33,467 bases of DNA from positions 1 to 33,467 of the forward strand of contig JAGFNW010000060.1 of the NCBI GenBank assembly GCA_017592665.1. Reading direction: 5' to 3'. Shown in pieces: positions 6,667-15,093 of this stretch. The DNA is from Streptosporangiaceae bacterium NEAU-GS5 (GTDB lineage: Bacteria; Actinomycetota; Actinomycetes; Streptosporangiales; Streptosporangiaceae). Within the stretch, counting starts at the first letter, position 1; every line of letters starts with the position of its first letter. The notes beneath the pieces are model-generated. The model saw only the letters and a program-made list of their open reading frames with translations. It made no database searches and had not been told where the DNA came from. Made by a program: the position numbers and the translations under genes.

Positions 6667-7645
6667 GATGGGTCTCCAGTTCGCCGGCAGGGCGGCGGGG
6701 GGCCCGGGGAACGACGGGTCCGTAGCCGAACCTGATGATCATTTGTGGGTGGCCGCGCCGGTGATGAGGGTCGCTGCGGCGGCGCATGTCGCGCAGGTCC
6801 AGGGGCTGGTTGAGGAATGAGGCCGACACGCCGTGCCCGGCCGCGGTCAGCAGCACGCGCTGCAGCGCCTGGCCGGCGCGGATCCAGTCGAGCGGCTGGT
6901 CATCGAGTGTGGTCAGCACGGCCAGCTGCGGACGGCGTTCGAAGGCGGCCCGCGTCAGCCGGCGGCCGAAGTCGCGAACGGGTGCCGGGTCGCCGGTGGG
7001 CCGCGATCCCTGCGCGTAGTCGGGCGTCCCGTCGTAGCGGGGCCCCGGTATCGTCCAGGCGGCGAGTTCGGCCTGGTAGACGGGGCTCTGGCTGAGTTCG
7101 TCCTCGGCGATCGCGGCGTAGTCGAGGATGTCGGCGACCGCGTGCCTGCCGAGGAAGACCAGGTTGGCTCCCTCGCGAGAGGCGGCGATTCGCAGGTCGA
7201 TCTGGACAGCAGGGGGAAGGTGGCGGTCGCTGTAAGGTTCGCGATTGGTCCGCCGTAGGGGAATCAGGTCGTAAAGCTCACGGCTGTGCCGCGATGGCGG
7301 GCCGCACTGGGTCATCCGGACCGCGGCCAGCAGCCGGGGCTCCTCTTCGGGGGAGGGCAGCAGCCACACCAGCGGGCGCTGGCCGGCCGTGCGCACGGCC
7401 AGCCGCAGGCCGAACAGGGCCGCGCCGCAGCTGACGTGCAGGGAACGGGCGCGTGGATCGGACACCCGCAGTCGCCGGTCGTAGTCGGCCAGCAGCTCGA
7501 CATATTCACGGCGGACGACGGCGAATCGCCACGGTTGCGTATTGAGCACGGACGGGGCCTGTCCAGCGGCGTTGAGCAGCCGCCGGATTCCCAGCTCGGT
7601 CGCGAGCGGAGATCCCGCCAAGGATTGAGCGTCTCGTTCGGACAC
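6659..7645 (-). CDS. Acg-family nitroreductase-like protein
   Basis: A 328-residue member of the nitroreductase-fold Acg family (Rv2032, Rv3127 and Rv3131 in M. tuberculosis, all DosR-regulated). Diagnostic stretches are AAGQAPSVLNTQPWRFAV near the N-terminus, LRRTNREPYSDRHLPPA in the middle and GHGVSASFLNQPLD near the C-terminus, followed by PQMIIRFGYG. Acg proteins are thought to bind FMN, and some lack reductase activity and are proposed to store or sequester flavin. The start is GTG 7645, with GAGGAGGT seven to eight bases upstream. It is the first gene of a four-gene operon with the acyl-CoA synthetase fusion and two CBS-BON genes. A DosR-like box at 7726-7739 lies upstream but is better placed for the divergent WS/DGAT gene. 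Confidence 0.88.
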   Translation of the reverse strand: MSERDAQSLAGSPLATELGIRRLLNAAGQAPSVLNTQPWRFAVVRREYVELLADYDRRLRVSDPRARSLHVSCGAALFGLRLAVRTAGQRPLVWLLPSPEEEPRLLAAVRMTQCGPPSRHSRELYDLIPLRRTNREPYSDRHLPPAVQIDLRIAASREGANLVFLGRHAVADILDYAAIAEDELSQSPVYQAELAAWTIPGPRYDGTPDYAQGSRPTGDPAPVRDFGRRLTRAAFERRPQLAVLTTLDDQPLDWIRAGQALQRVLLTAAGHGVSASFLNQPLDLRDMRRRSDPHHRRGHPQMIIRFGYGPVVPRAPRRPAGELETHHA

Positions 7646-7725
7646 CGCACACCTCCTCGAACCTCTCCCTCCTCAGGTTCGTCGCGGCGGCGGCTCCGGA
7701 GCAGGGCCGTTGGCCGTGGCGGGAT

Positions 7726-7768
7726 GGGCCGAAAGTCCCTACGTCGACCGGCCGTCCCGCGACAGGCT
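7726..7768 (+). promoter_or_regulatory. DosR-like box and -10 for the WS/DGAT gene
   Basis: GGGCCGAAAGTCCC at 7726-7739 matches the DosR core GGGACCAAAGTCCC at 12 of 14 positions. CAGGCT at 7763-7768 (23-nt gap) fits a -10 with A at position 2 and T at position 6. The box ends 35 nt before ATG 7775, and a start seven bases after the -10 would fall exactly on that ATG. The box is roughly palindromic and could also act on the nitroreductase operon (80 nt away), but I see no good -10 in that direction. Confidence 0.75.
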
Positions 7769-7774
7769 GGACGC

Positions 7775-9097
7775 ATGAAAGCCGAGGCCGACCGGGTGAG
7801 CGCGGCCGACCTGCTCAACCTCGCGGTCGACGTCGGGCCGCTGCCGATGAACGCCGGGGCGTGCCTGATCCTGGAAGCGGGGCCGAGCGTCGACGTCATG
7901 CGTCTGCGGCGCGTCATCGCCGACCGCGCTTGCGCCATTCCGCGCTTTCGCCAGTTGCTGGTACGCGCGCCCTTCGGCTGCGGGAGGCCGCTATGGGTCG
8001 ACGACCCGGCCTTCGACGTTTACCAGCATGTGCGGGTGTCACGCTGCCCGTCGCCCGGCGACGAGCGGGCGCTGCTCGACCTGGCCGTCGAGGCGGTGGG
8101 CGAGCGATTGTCGGCGTCACGGCCGTTGTGGTCGATCCGGCTGGTGACCGGTCTGGCCGGCGACCGCGTGGGCCTGATCGCGAGCTTCCACCATGTTGTC
8201 GCCGACGGCATGGGTGCGCTCGCCCTCCTTGCCGCACTGGCCGACGGCTCGGCCGCACCACCGGGCCCGATCCCGGAACCGCGGCCCAGGCCGCGGCGGC
8301 GCACGCTCGCCGCGGACGCGTGGATCGGCCGGATGCGTGCGCTCACCCGGTGGAATCCCGGTGCTCTCATCGCATTTCGTGGCCTTCCCGGCGTGGCGCG
8401 CTGCTCCCTGAACCGGACGGTCGGACAGCACCAGCAGGTGAGCGTGGTCACCGCGCCGCTCGATGCGGTCCATGCGTACGCGCATGCTCACGGCGGCACG
8501 GTCAACGACGCGGTGCTTGCCGCGGTCTCCGGGGCCCTGCGAGCTCTCCTGGAAGGCCGCGGCGAGACATCGCCCATGCTCGTGGTCTCCGTGCTCGTTT
8601 CGGCACGGCGATCGGCCAGCGTCGATCAACTGGGCAACCACGCCGACGTGTTGTATATCGGCATTCCCACCGACGGCTGCCTGGCTGAACGCCTGGAAAG
8701 GACGGCCGTGGTCACACGCGCGGCGAAGGCGGCGGCGCGACCGGAGGCCTCAGCGGAACTGATCGCGGGCGTTGGCCGGATCTTCCTCAGGCTGGGCCTG
8801 ACCCGGTGGATGATGAACCACCAGCGTCTGTTCCACACCGTCGTCAGCAACATGCGCGGGCCGGAGCGATCGCTGACCATCGCCGGCGCCCCTGTCCAGG
8901 CGATCGTGCCGGTCACGCCCGTTCGAGGCAATGTCACCACCGCGTTCACCGTGCTGTCCTACGCGGGAACCTTGACGGTCGCGGTCACCCGCGACGTGGA
9001 CGCGGTTCCCGACCAGCCCGTCCTCATGGCCGCTGTGGAGGAGGAATTCGCGGCGATGAGGACGGATATCGGCACCGCTCAGCCGGCCGGCTCCTGA
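7775..9097 (+). CDS. Wax ester synthase/diacylglycerol acyltransferase (WS/DGAT)
   Basis: A 440-residue member of the bacterial WS/DGAT family, which joins fatty acyl-CoA to alcohols or diacylglycerol to make storage lipid. The catalytic HHxxxDG motif is HHVVADG at residues 139-145. Other family signatures are the VNDAVLAAVSGALR region and SNMRGPERSLTIAGAPV near the C-terminus. The ATG at 7775 has no Shine-Dalgarno sequence; the frame is open far upstream, but the upstream residues are not family-like and the promoter architecture places transcription start at this ATG, so I infer a leaderless mRNA. The last 19 bases overlap the end of the convergent gene at 9079. WS/DGAT tgs1 (Rv3130c) is a dormancy gene in M. 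tuberculosis. Confidence 0.9.
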   Translation: MKAEADRVSAADLLNLAVDVGPLPMNAGACLILEAGPSVDVMRLRRVIADRACAIPRFRQLLVRAPFGCGRPLWVDDPAFDVYQHVRVSRCPSPGDERALLDLAVEAVGERLSASRPLWSIRLVTGLAGDRVGLIASFHHVVADGMGALALLAALADGSAAPPGPIPEPRPRPRRRTLAADAWIGRMRALTRWNPGALIAFRGLPGVARCSLNRTVGQHQQVSVVTAPLDAVHAYAHAHGGTVNDAVLAAVSGALRALLEGRGETSPMLVVSVLVSARRSASVDQLGNHADVLYIGIPTDGCLAERLERTAVVTRAAKAAARPEASAELIAGVGRIFLRLGLTRWMMNHQRLFHTVVSNMRGPERSLTIAGAPVQAIVPVTPVRGNVTTAFTVLSYAGTLTVAVTRDVDAVPDQPVLMAAVEEEFAAMRTDIGTAQPAGS

Positions 9098-9498
9098 CGG
9101 CCGCCGTCAGGCCTGACGGTCCGTGCGGCGCGGAGCCGCGCCTTGACCACCATGCGGCGCCGTCGCCCCGGCCAGTCGCGAGCCGTACGCAGGAGCCGGA
9201 CCCGCAGCCGCTCGCGCAGCAGATGGATGGCCTTCGGCACGGTGGGCGCCGCGGCGCGGGCATGGATCAGCCGCCCGCCCAGCTCCAGGGCCGCCTGAGC
9301 AGTGAACGGCCGGGCTGCCGCGGGATCGGCGGACGCGGCCAGCCTGACCCTCGCGCGCAGCACGGGTTCGTGCGCCACCGCGGTGATCGCCGCCACCATC
9401 GCCCGGGCGTGGTCCGCGGCACCGGACGAGATCTGGCCGCGCGTCTCCAACTGGACGTCCTCTGGGGTGAGAACGGCCGGCGGGTGGTGACGGATCAT
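9079..9498 (-). CDS. Short ribosome hibernation factor-like protein (N-terminal S30AE-like domain)
   Basis: 139 residues, starting at ATG 9498 with AGGAAGG upstream. The pattern LTPEDVQLETRGQISSGAAD, then ARAMVAAITAVAHEPVLRAR followed by VRLAASADPA and ending DWPGRRRRM, resembles the N-terminal domain of the mycobacterial hypoxic hibernation factor RafH (Rv0079), which ends in a similar PWPDRPRRR motif. Such proteins bind the small ribosomal subunit and stop translation. Here the usual C-terminal domain is absent and the protein ends in a basic tail of about 35 residues. A DosR-like box and -10 lie upstream. The family call rests on remembered similarity and is moderate. Confidence 0.6.
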   Translation of the reverse strand: MIRHHPPAVLTPEDVQLETRGQISSGAADHARAMVAAITAVAHEPVLRARVRLAASADPAAARPFTAQAALELGGRLIHARAAAPTVPKAIHLLRERLRVRLLRTARDWPGRRRRMVVKARLRAARTVRPDGGRQEPAG

Positions 9499-9542
9499 GT
9501 TGTTCGCCTTCCTACCAGGAGAAAGAACCTTGCCATGGCCCC

Positions 9543-9585
9543 ACCCTGCTCGCGCCGCAGGCTGGGCCCCAGAGACTTTCGGCTC
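9543..9585 (-). promoter_or_regulatory. DosR-like box and -10 for the hibernation factor-like gene
   Basis: Read on the minus strand, GAGCCGAAAGTCTC (9585-9572) differs from the 7726 box at two positions. CAGGGT (9548-9543) follows after 23 nt as a candidate -10. Transcription would start near 9536 and give a leader of about 37 nt with AGGAAGG as ribosome binding site. This is a weaker box than its divergent partner at 9651-9664. Confidence 0.55.
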
Positions 9586-9650
9586 CAAGATCCGGGCACT
9601 TCGGTTCTGGCCGCTCTGTAGCGCTGTGTGGGTCCATCGGCGCTGAGCGT

Positions 9651-9694
9651 GGGTCTTTGGTCCCTGCCGAACGCCCGAGGGCCGAAGCGATGCT
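9651..9694 (+). promoter_or_regulatory. DosR-like box and -10 upstream of the small ORF at 9701
   Basis: GGGTCTTTGGTCCC (9651-9664) is the reverse complement of GGGACCAAAGACCC, 13 of 14 to the core. GATGCT (9689-9694) follows after 24 nt. The box ends 36 nt before ATG 9701, the same distance as at the WS/DGAT, pfl and hydrogenase promoters. It is the second box in the 200-bp divergent space. Confidence 0.75.
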
Positions 9695-9700
9695 GAGGTC

Positions 9701-9886
9701 ATGAGCCTGAACCGATATCTCTACGTGCAAATGGGGAGGCGGCCGGATTTCCCCGATCCGTCGCCCGAATTGGCGGCCCGGTTATGCAGCCAAGGGCTGG
9801 CGGAAGCGGGCGCCGTCGTTCTCGACTCCCGCGAATCGGTGGACCGTACGAGGCAGGAGGCATGTCATGCACGCGACAATCGGTGA
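9701..9886 (+). CDS. Small protein of unknown function (61 aa)
   Basis: The ORF starts at ATG 9701, exactly 36 nt after a DosR-like box and seven bases after a candidate -10, the leaderless arrangement seen at three recognised genes nearby. There is no Shine-Dalgarno sequence. The protein begins MSLNRYLYVQMGRRPDFPDP and has a short helical LAARLCSQGLAEAGAVVLD segment; there is no signal peptide or membrane helix. Its 3' end overlaps the start of the DUF1918 gene by 20 bases, and its last codons contain that gene's GGAGG, so the two are probably translated from one mRNA. I do not recognise the family. The promoter position is the main support; the alternative is that this is untranslated leader for the DUF1918 gene. 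Confidence 0.5.
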   Translation: MSLNRYLYVQMGRRPDFPDPSPELAARLCSQGLAEAGAVVLDSRESVDRTRQEACHARDNR

Positions 9887-10067
9887 CAAATTGGTGATCG
9901 AGAGCACGCAGGGAGGATCGGCACGTCGGCTCGGTGTCATCACCGGCCTGCGGCACCCGGACGGCTCGCCGCCGTATGTGGTCCACTGGCTCGACGCCGA
10001 ACACGAGACGCTCGTATTCCCCGGCCCCGATGCTCGGATCATTCCCAAGGACGATCACAAGAGTTAG
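9867..10067 (+). CDS. DUF1918 domain protein
   Basis: A 66-residue protein that is a DUF1918 domain from end to end: MHATIGDKLVIES, then RRLGVITGLRHPDGSPPYVV and HWLDAEHETLVFPGPDARII. The fold is a small SH3-like beta barrel and the function is unknown; it is common in actinomycetes, often next to stress genes. GGAGG lies six bases before ATG 9867. It overlaps the small ORF upstream and is probably expressed from the 9651 box. The methyltransferase converges from the other side, with only seven bases between the stops. Confidence 0.9.
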   Translation: MHATIGDKLVIESTQGGSARRLGVITGLRHPDGSPPYVVHWLDAEHETLVFPGPDARIIPKDDHKS

Positions 10068-10074
10068 CCGGCCG

Positions 10075-10698
10075 TCAGGAGCGGGTGAACGCGAGGAAGT
10101 AACCGAGCGGTGCCGGGGTGTGGCTCTCGAAATGGAATCCGGCGGCGGCGGCCTCGCGGCGCAGGGCTTGGGGGCTGACCCAGTCGGGGTCGGCCATGGT
10201 TTCACCGAAGACGACGCGTCCCCCGGGACGTATGACGCGATGCAGTTCGCGTAGGGCGGGCGCCCGGTCGGGGATGTCGCCGAGGATGGTGACGAGGTAG
10301 GCGGCGTCGAACGTCTCGTCGGAGTAGGGCAGGGTGCGTACGTCGCCCACGGCCGGGCTGATGGTGCCGACACCGGCGCGGCGGGCGCGGGACGTGGCGC
10401 GGTCGAGCGTCTGGCGCCGCGTGTCGAGAATGTCCAGCGTGCCCGCCGGCCCGAGCTGCCGTGAGACGGGCAGACTGTACTGGCCGGTGCCCGGCCCGAC
10501 TTCGAGGATCCGTTCGCCGGGTTGCGGGTCGAGCGTCGAGAGCAGCAGGCGGCGAGTGACCAGCGGCCGCGGGATCTGGATCCAGAAGCGCGAAGCGTAC
10601 GGCGCCGGCGTGGACCGGCGACGCCAGATGGCGGCGGCGACGGCCGCCATCGCGGCGGCGCCGAAACCGGCCCAGATCCAGCCACGGTTCTTGGTCAT
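10075..10698 (-). CDS. Class I SAM-dependent methyltransferase, membrane-anchored
   Basis: 207 residues. An N-terminal hydrophobic helix (about 7-25, GWIWAGFGAAAMAAVAAAIW) followed by RRR suggests an inner-membrane anchor with the domain in the cytoplasm. The methyltransferase core has motif I at about 60-70 (ILEVGPGTGQYSLPV), an acidic residue after the second strand (LDILDTRR), VGDVRTLPYSDETFDAAYLV and the ELHRVIRPGGRVVFGE post-motif. It is a UbiE/Methyltransf_11-type enzyme, and the substrate cannot be told. Start ATG 10698. It is divergent from cydAB; the box at 10810 is 111 nt upstream with no matching -10 in this direction, so regulation by it is unproven. Confidence 0.88.
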   Translation of the reverse strand: MTKNRGWIWAGFGAAAMAAVAAAIWRRRSTPAPYASRFWIQIPRPLVTRRLLLSTLDPQPGERILEVGPGTGQYSLPVSRQLGPAGTLDILDTRRQTLDRATSRARRAGVGTISPAVGDVRTLPYSDETFDAAYLVTILGDIPDRAPALRELHRVIRPGGRVVFGETMADPDWVSPQALRREAAAAGFHFESHTPAPLGYFLAFTRS

Positions 10699-10809
10699 GA
10701 CCTGCCGTCCTTCGTGCTCGCGCCTGTGTTACCCCAGCAAATCCCACGCGTGGTCGCGGAGCGAAGAGGCGAAGGTCCACGCGGGCGGTGTGTCGCGAGC
10801 CGCGGATTC

Positions 10810-10851
10810 GGGACCAAAGTCCTGATCGGAGAGGCCGACGGTCCCTAGGGC
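10810..10851 (+). promoter_or_regulatory. DosR-like box and -10 for cydAB
   Basis: GGGACCAAAGTCCT (10810-10823) is 13 of 14 to the core. TAGGGC (10846-10851) follows after 22 nt and is a partial -10 match. The box ends 59 nt before cydA ATG, so a leader of about 25 nt containing GAGG is predicted. Confidence 0.75.
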
Positions 10852-10882
10852 CGGGGCGCGGCGGTGATCGAGGCTGACGCGC

Positions 10883-12259
10883 ATGGATGTCCTGGATCTG
10901 TCTCGCTGGCAGTTCGGTATCACGACCGTCTATCACTTCCTGTTCGTGCCGTTGACGATCGGCCTGTCGGCGATCGTGGCCGGGCTGCAGACCGCGTGGT
11001 ATCGCACGCGCAAGCAGGAATACCTGCGGCTGACGCGGTTCTGGGGGCGGCTGTTCCTCATCAACTTCGCGATGGGCGTCGTGACGGGCATCGTGCAGGA
11101 GTTTCAGTTCGGGATGAACTGGAGCGCCTACTCCCGGTTCGTAGGAGACGTGTTCGGCGCGCCGCTGGCGATGGAAGGACTGATCGCGTTCTTCCTCGAA
11201 TCGACGTTCCTCGGATTGTGGATCTTCGGCTGGGACCGTCTGTCACCGAGGTTGCATCTGGCCACGATCTGGCTGGCCGCCATCGGAACCACCATCTCCG
11301 CTTACTTCATCCTGGCGGCCAACTCCTGGATGCAGCACCCGGTCGGTTACCGGATCAACAATGGGAGGGCCGAGCTCACCGACATCGGGGCCGTCCTCAC
11401 GAACTCGACCACGCTGGTCACCTTCCCCCACGTCATCTTCGGCGCGTTCGTTACCGGGGGAGCGTTCGTGCTGGGCGTGAGCTGCTGGTTTCTGATGCGC
11501 AGTCGCGACGCATCGGCGTTCCGGGCGACGGCGCGGCTAGGCCTGGCGGTGGTCCTGGTCGCCGGGGCCGGCGTGATGGTCAGCGGGCACTGGCAGGCGC
11601 AGATCATGACGGAGCAGCAGCCCATGAAGATGGCCGCCGCCGAGGCGCTGTGGGAGGACGAGTCGTCCGCCGGGTTCTCGCTGTTCGCCGTCGGCGACGT
11701 CGAACATGGCCGCAACCGGATCAACCTGCAGATCCCGTACGGCCTGAGCCTGCTCGCCACCAACTCCCTCGACGGCAAGGTCGCGGGGATCAACGACATC
11801 CAGGCCAGATATCAGGCGCTCTATGGTCCGGGCGACTACCGGCCGGTGATCGGCCTGGCGTACTGGTCGTTCCGGCTGATGATCGGCTTCGGGGCGCTGG
11901 CCGTACTGCTGGCCCTGGCCGGGCTGTGGCTGACGCGACGCGGCCGGCTTCCCGCCGGGAGATGGTCCTACCGGTTCGCCATCGCCGGCATCGGCCTGCC
12001 GTTCCTGGCCAACAGCCTCGGCTGGATCTTCACCGAGATGGGACGCCAGCCGTGGACCGTCTTCGGGATCATGCGGACCGCCGCCGCGGTCTCGCCCGGC
12101 GCCGACGTCGCCGAGGTGGCTCTCACTCTCGCCGGGTTCACGGTCGTGTACGCGGTGCTGGCCGCCATCGAGGTGCGCCTGCTGCTGAAGACCATCCGCA
12201 TCGGGCTGACCGACGACACCGAGCCCGAGTCCCCGGCCCTTCCCGCCCTGTCCTACTGA
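10883..12259 (+). CDS. cydA: Cytochrome bd oxidase subunit I
   Basis: 458 residues, multi-pass membrane protein. It oxidises quinol and reduces O2 to water with high oxygen affinity. Seen in the sequence: the N-terminal heme-ligand histidine His18 in TTVYHFLFVPLTIGLSA, WGRLFLINFAMGVVTGIVQEFQFGMNWS, the second conserved His in TFPHVIFGAFVTGG, and the GRQPW motif near residue 390 (FTEMGRQPWTVFGIMRT). The quinol loop is short, as usual in actinobacteria. The start is ATG 10883, with GAGG about ten bases upstream. cydB follows after 13 bases. In mycobacteria cydAB rises under low oxygen, consistent with the box upstream. Confidence 0.97.
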   Translation: MDVLDLSRWQFGITTVYHFLFVPLTIGLSAIVAGLQTAWYRTRKQEYLRLTRFWGRLFLINFAMGVVTGIVQEFQFGMNWSAYSRFVGDVFGAPLAMEGLIAFFLESTFLGLWIFGWDRLSPRLHLATIWLAAIGTTISAYFILAANSWMQHPVGYRINNGRAELTDIGAVLTNSTTLVTFPHVIFGAFVTGGAFVLGVSCWFLMRSRDASAFRATARLGLAVVLVAGAGVMVSGHWQAQIMTEQQPMKMAAAEALWEDESSAGFSLFAVGDVEHGRNRINLQIPYGLSLLATNSLDGKVAGINDIQARYQALYGPGDYRPVIGLAYWSFRLMIGFGALAVLLALAGLWLTRRGRLPAGRWSYRFAIAGIGLPFLANSLGWIFTEMGRQPWTVFGIMRTAAAVSPGADVAEVALTLAGFTVVYAVLAAIEVRLLLKTIRIGLTDDTEPESPALPALSY

Positions 12260-12272
12260 AAGGGACCACGTC

Positions 12273-13241
<969 letters not shown>

Positions 13242-13285
13242 TCATGACGACGCTGCGTCAGCATCGCTGGGGCGTTTTCGATGGC

Positions 13286-13492
13286 TCAGGCGCCGCCCCA
13301 GGAGCCGGCCGGGGGGATGTCGTTGTCGCGCCAGGTGATGTGGTTGGCGACCGCCACCACGCCGTCGGCGTCCACGACGGGCATTCCGCTGACGTTCCTG
13401 TCGATGAGCGGTTGCGCGACCGTGTGGAAGCTCGCCTCGCCGCGTACGGCGATGATGTCGGTGGTCATGACGTCGGCGACGGTGATTCTCAT
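13286..13492 (-). CDS. Truncated single-CBS protein (68 aa)
   Basis: Residues 1-46 (MRITVADVMTTDIIAVRGEA followed by ASFHTVAQPLIDRNVSGMPVV without the duplicated A) are most of one CBS domain, close to the CBS-BON paralogues in this window. After DADGVVA the expected GIVSEADLL strand-helix is replaced by an unrelated tail, NHITWRDNDIPPAGSWGGA. Full proteins of this type have two CBS domains, so this is a stub or decayed gene. It still has good expression signals: GAGGAG six bases before ATG 13492, overlapping the stop of the DUF4389 gene ten bases upstream, which suggests coupled translation. Confidence 0.65.
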   Translation of the reverse strand: MRITVADVMTTDIIAVRGEASFHTVAQPLIDRNVSGMPVVDADGVVAVANHITWRDNDIPPAGSWGGA

Positions 13493-13502
13493 GATCTGCT
13501 CC

Positions 13503-14951
13503 TCACGCGGGGATGCCGCTGGGCGTGTGTGGATCAGGGACTGGCGGCGGCGCCGGACGCCGGGTTCCGGCCGCGCCGCCGCTCGCCTGACGTACTCCGA
13601 GCACCATCAGGCAGGCTCCGGCCACGAGCAGGACGGCGGTGACCACGAAGAGGACGGCGGCGAGCCCGCCGAGCCCGGGCGCCTCCGCGGCCACGGTCAG
13701 ATCGGCGGAGACGGCCGCCGAACCGTCGGCGTTCATGACGACGAGCGCCCAGCGTCCGGGCTCGACCGTCCAGGTGAGCGTCTGCGTGCCGGCCCCGCTC
13801 GCCTTGGCGGTCCAGAACGTCTGACCACCAGGGGCGAGTTCGGTCGCGCCGCCCGGGTACCGGTGATAACGAACGTCAGGGCCGGCGGGAGGCAGCTGGG
13901 TGATCTGGTCGTAGGCGATGTGCCGCAGGTAGGCCGTCGCGTCGCGCTGGGCGGCGATCCCGGCGAACAGCGGCTTTCCCGTGCCGGTCACCTGGACGCG
14001 TATGTGACCGACGGCATCCCTGACCAATCCCGACGCGAACGTCGAGATGCGCACGTTCTCGAGGGTGAGCGCGTAGGCCGAGGTGTCGACGGCCTGCGTG
14101 TCCGTGCTGATGTAGCCCGCGGGGTCGCGGTTGGAGTTGAGCCAGGTGGCGCCGGTCGCGGCGGCCCCGGTGCCGAGTGCGGACACCGTCAGGAGCGCCC
14201 CCACGACGACTGAGACGACGGCCGCCAATGGCCATGACCGCTGGGATGGCACAGGAGGTGGCGTGCCGGACGGGTCGGTCCCGAGGGGCTCCTGGCCGCC
14301 GGTGTCGAGTCGGAAGGGCGGGTAGACGTCGGTCATCAGCGTCGCGTACGCGGCCACGCGCAGCGCCCACCGGTTCATGCCGAGCACGAAGTCGAAGACT
14401 CCGCGCGGATAGCGGCCGGTGAACAGCAGGACGAGCGCGGCGACGCAGACCAGCAGGCCGACCAGACCGCCGCCCCAGGTGACGACAAGTGCCCGGGCCG
14501 CTCCGCTGCCTCGCCAGGCGAGCAGGCTGCCGCTGGTGAACAGGCCGACGATCACGTAGTGCGGGATGGCGAGCAGCCACCACTTCACCAGGACCAGCCC
14601 GCGTGACAGCCGCACGGGATAGTCGACGTCCAAGGTGGCGGGATAGTCCGGCGCCGGGCCCAGGGTGAACGGGGGATAGCGGTCGGTGGCGAGAGCGCCG
14701 TAGCTGTAGTAGGCCACTCTCCAGGTCCAGCGCAGCACGCCGACGTTGAAGTCGAAGATGGCGCGCGGGTAGGCGCCGGTGAACAGGATCGCGAAGAACG
14801 CGATCACTGTGAGGACTGAGAACGCGACCCACAGGACGCCGAGCACCAGGTAGTGCGGGATGGCCAGGAGCCACTTGACCAGCCACAGCCCGCGGCTCAG
14901 TGGGGCGTCCAGCCGCGCGTTCACGCGCACCGGATAGCTGATTTGTGTCAT
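13503..14951 (-). CDS. DUF4389-repeat membrane protein
   Basis: 482 residues from ATG 14951, with GGAGG nine bases upstream. Two DUF4389 domains in tandem are clear: about 1-100 (YPVRVNARLDAPLSRGLWLV, then FTGAYPRAIFDFNVGVLRWT) and about 115-215 (YPVRLSRGLVLVKWWLLAIP, then FTGRYPRGVFDFVLGMNRWA). Each has two hydrophobic segments. A further helix near 240 (WPLAAVVSVVVGALLTVSAL) leads to a beta-rich region of about 160 residues, probably outside the membrane, and a last helix (GLAAVLFVVTAVLLVAGACL) precedes a proline-rich tail. Function unknown. The longer open frame upstream lies opposite the flavodoxin gene and is not family-like. It is divergent from the flavodoxin gene and coupled to the CBS stub. 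Confidence 0.85.
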   Translation of the reverse strand: MTQISYPVRVNARLDAPLSRGLWLVKWLLAIPHYLVLGVLWVAFSVLTVIAFFAILFTGAYPRAIFDFNVGVLRWTWRVAYYSYGALATDRYPPFTLGPAPDYPATLDVDYPVRLSRGLVLVKWWLLAIPHYVIVGLFTSGSLLAWRGSGAARALVVTWGGGLVGLLVCVAALVLLFTGRYPRGVFDFVLGMNRWALRVAAYATLMTDVYPPFRLDTGGQEPLGTDPSGTPPPVPSQRSWPLAAVVSVVVGALLTVSALGTGAAATGATWLNSNRDPAGYISTDTQAVDTSAYALTLENVRISTFASGLVRDAVGHIRVQVTGTGKPLFAGIAAQRDATAYLRHIAYDQITQLPPAGPDVRYHRYPGGATELAPGGQTFWTAKASGAGTQTLTWTVEPGRWALVVMNADGSAAVSADLTVAAEAPGLGGLAAVLFVVTAVLLVAGACLMVLGVRQASGGAAGTRRPAPPPVPDPHTPSGIPA

Positions 14952-15021
14952 GGCGGATACCTCCGGGCCCAGCGTCCGCGCCGGCGGCACGCGCGCCCAG
15001 ATGCGAAGGTCGCGCTCGATA

Positions 15022-15064
15022 GGGACCTTGGGCACTACGCCCTTCCGCGGCCGATCCCCACGCT
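15022..15064 (+). promoter_or_regulatory. Weak DosR-like box and -10 for the flavodoxin gene
   Basis: GGGACCTTGGGCAC (15022-15035; reverse complement GTGCCCAAGGTCCC) matches the core at 11 of 14. CACGCT (15059-15064) follows after 23 nt. The box ends 58 nt before ATG 15094, the same spacing as at hypF, cydA and the P-type ATPase. It also lies 70 nt from the divergent DUF4389 start. Confidence 0.6.
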
Positions 15065-15093
15065 GGAGACAGCGTTCGAAAGGGGACGAAGAG

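Noticed and set aside
10729-10923. 64-codon minus-strand ORF between the methyltransferase and cydA
   Set aside because: It spans the cydA promoter and start, with no similarity and no ribosome binding site.
13244-13642. ORF starting ATG just after cydB
   Set aside because: Runs through the CBS stub and DUF4389 gene on the other strand; only the start position is attractive.
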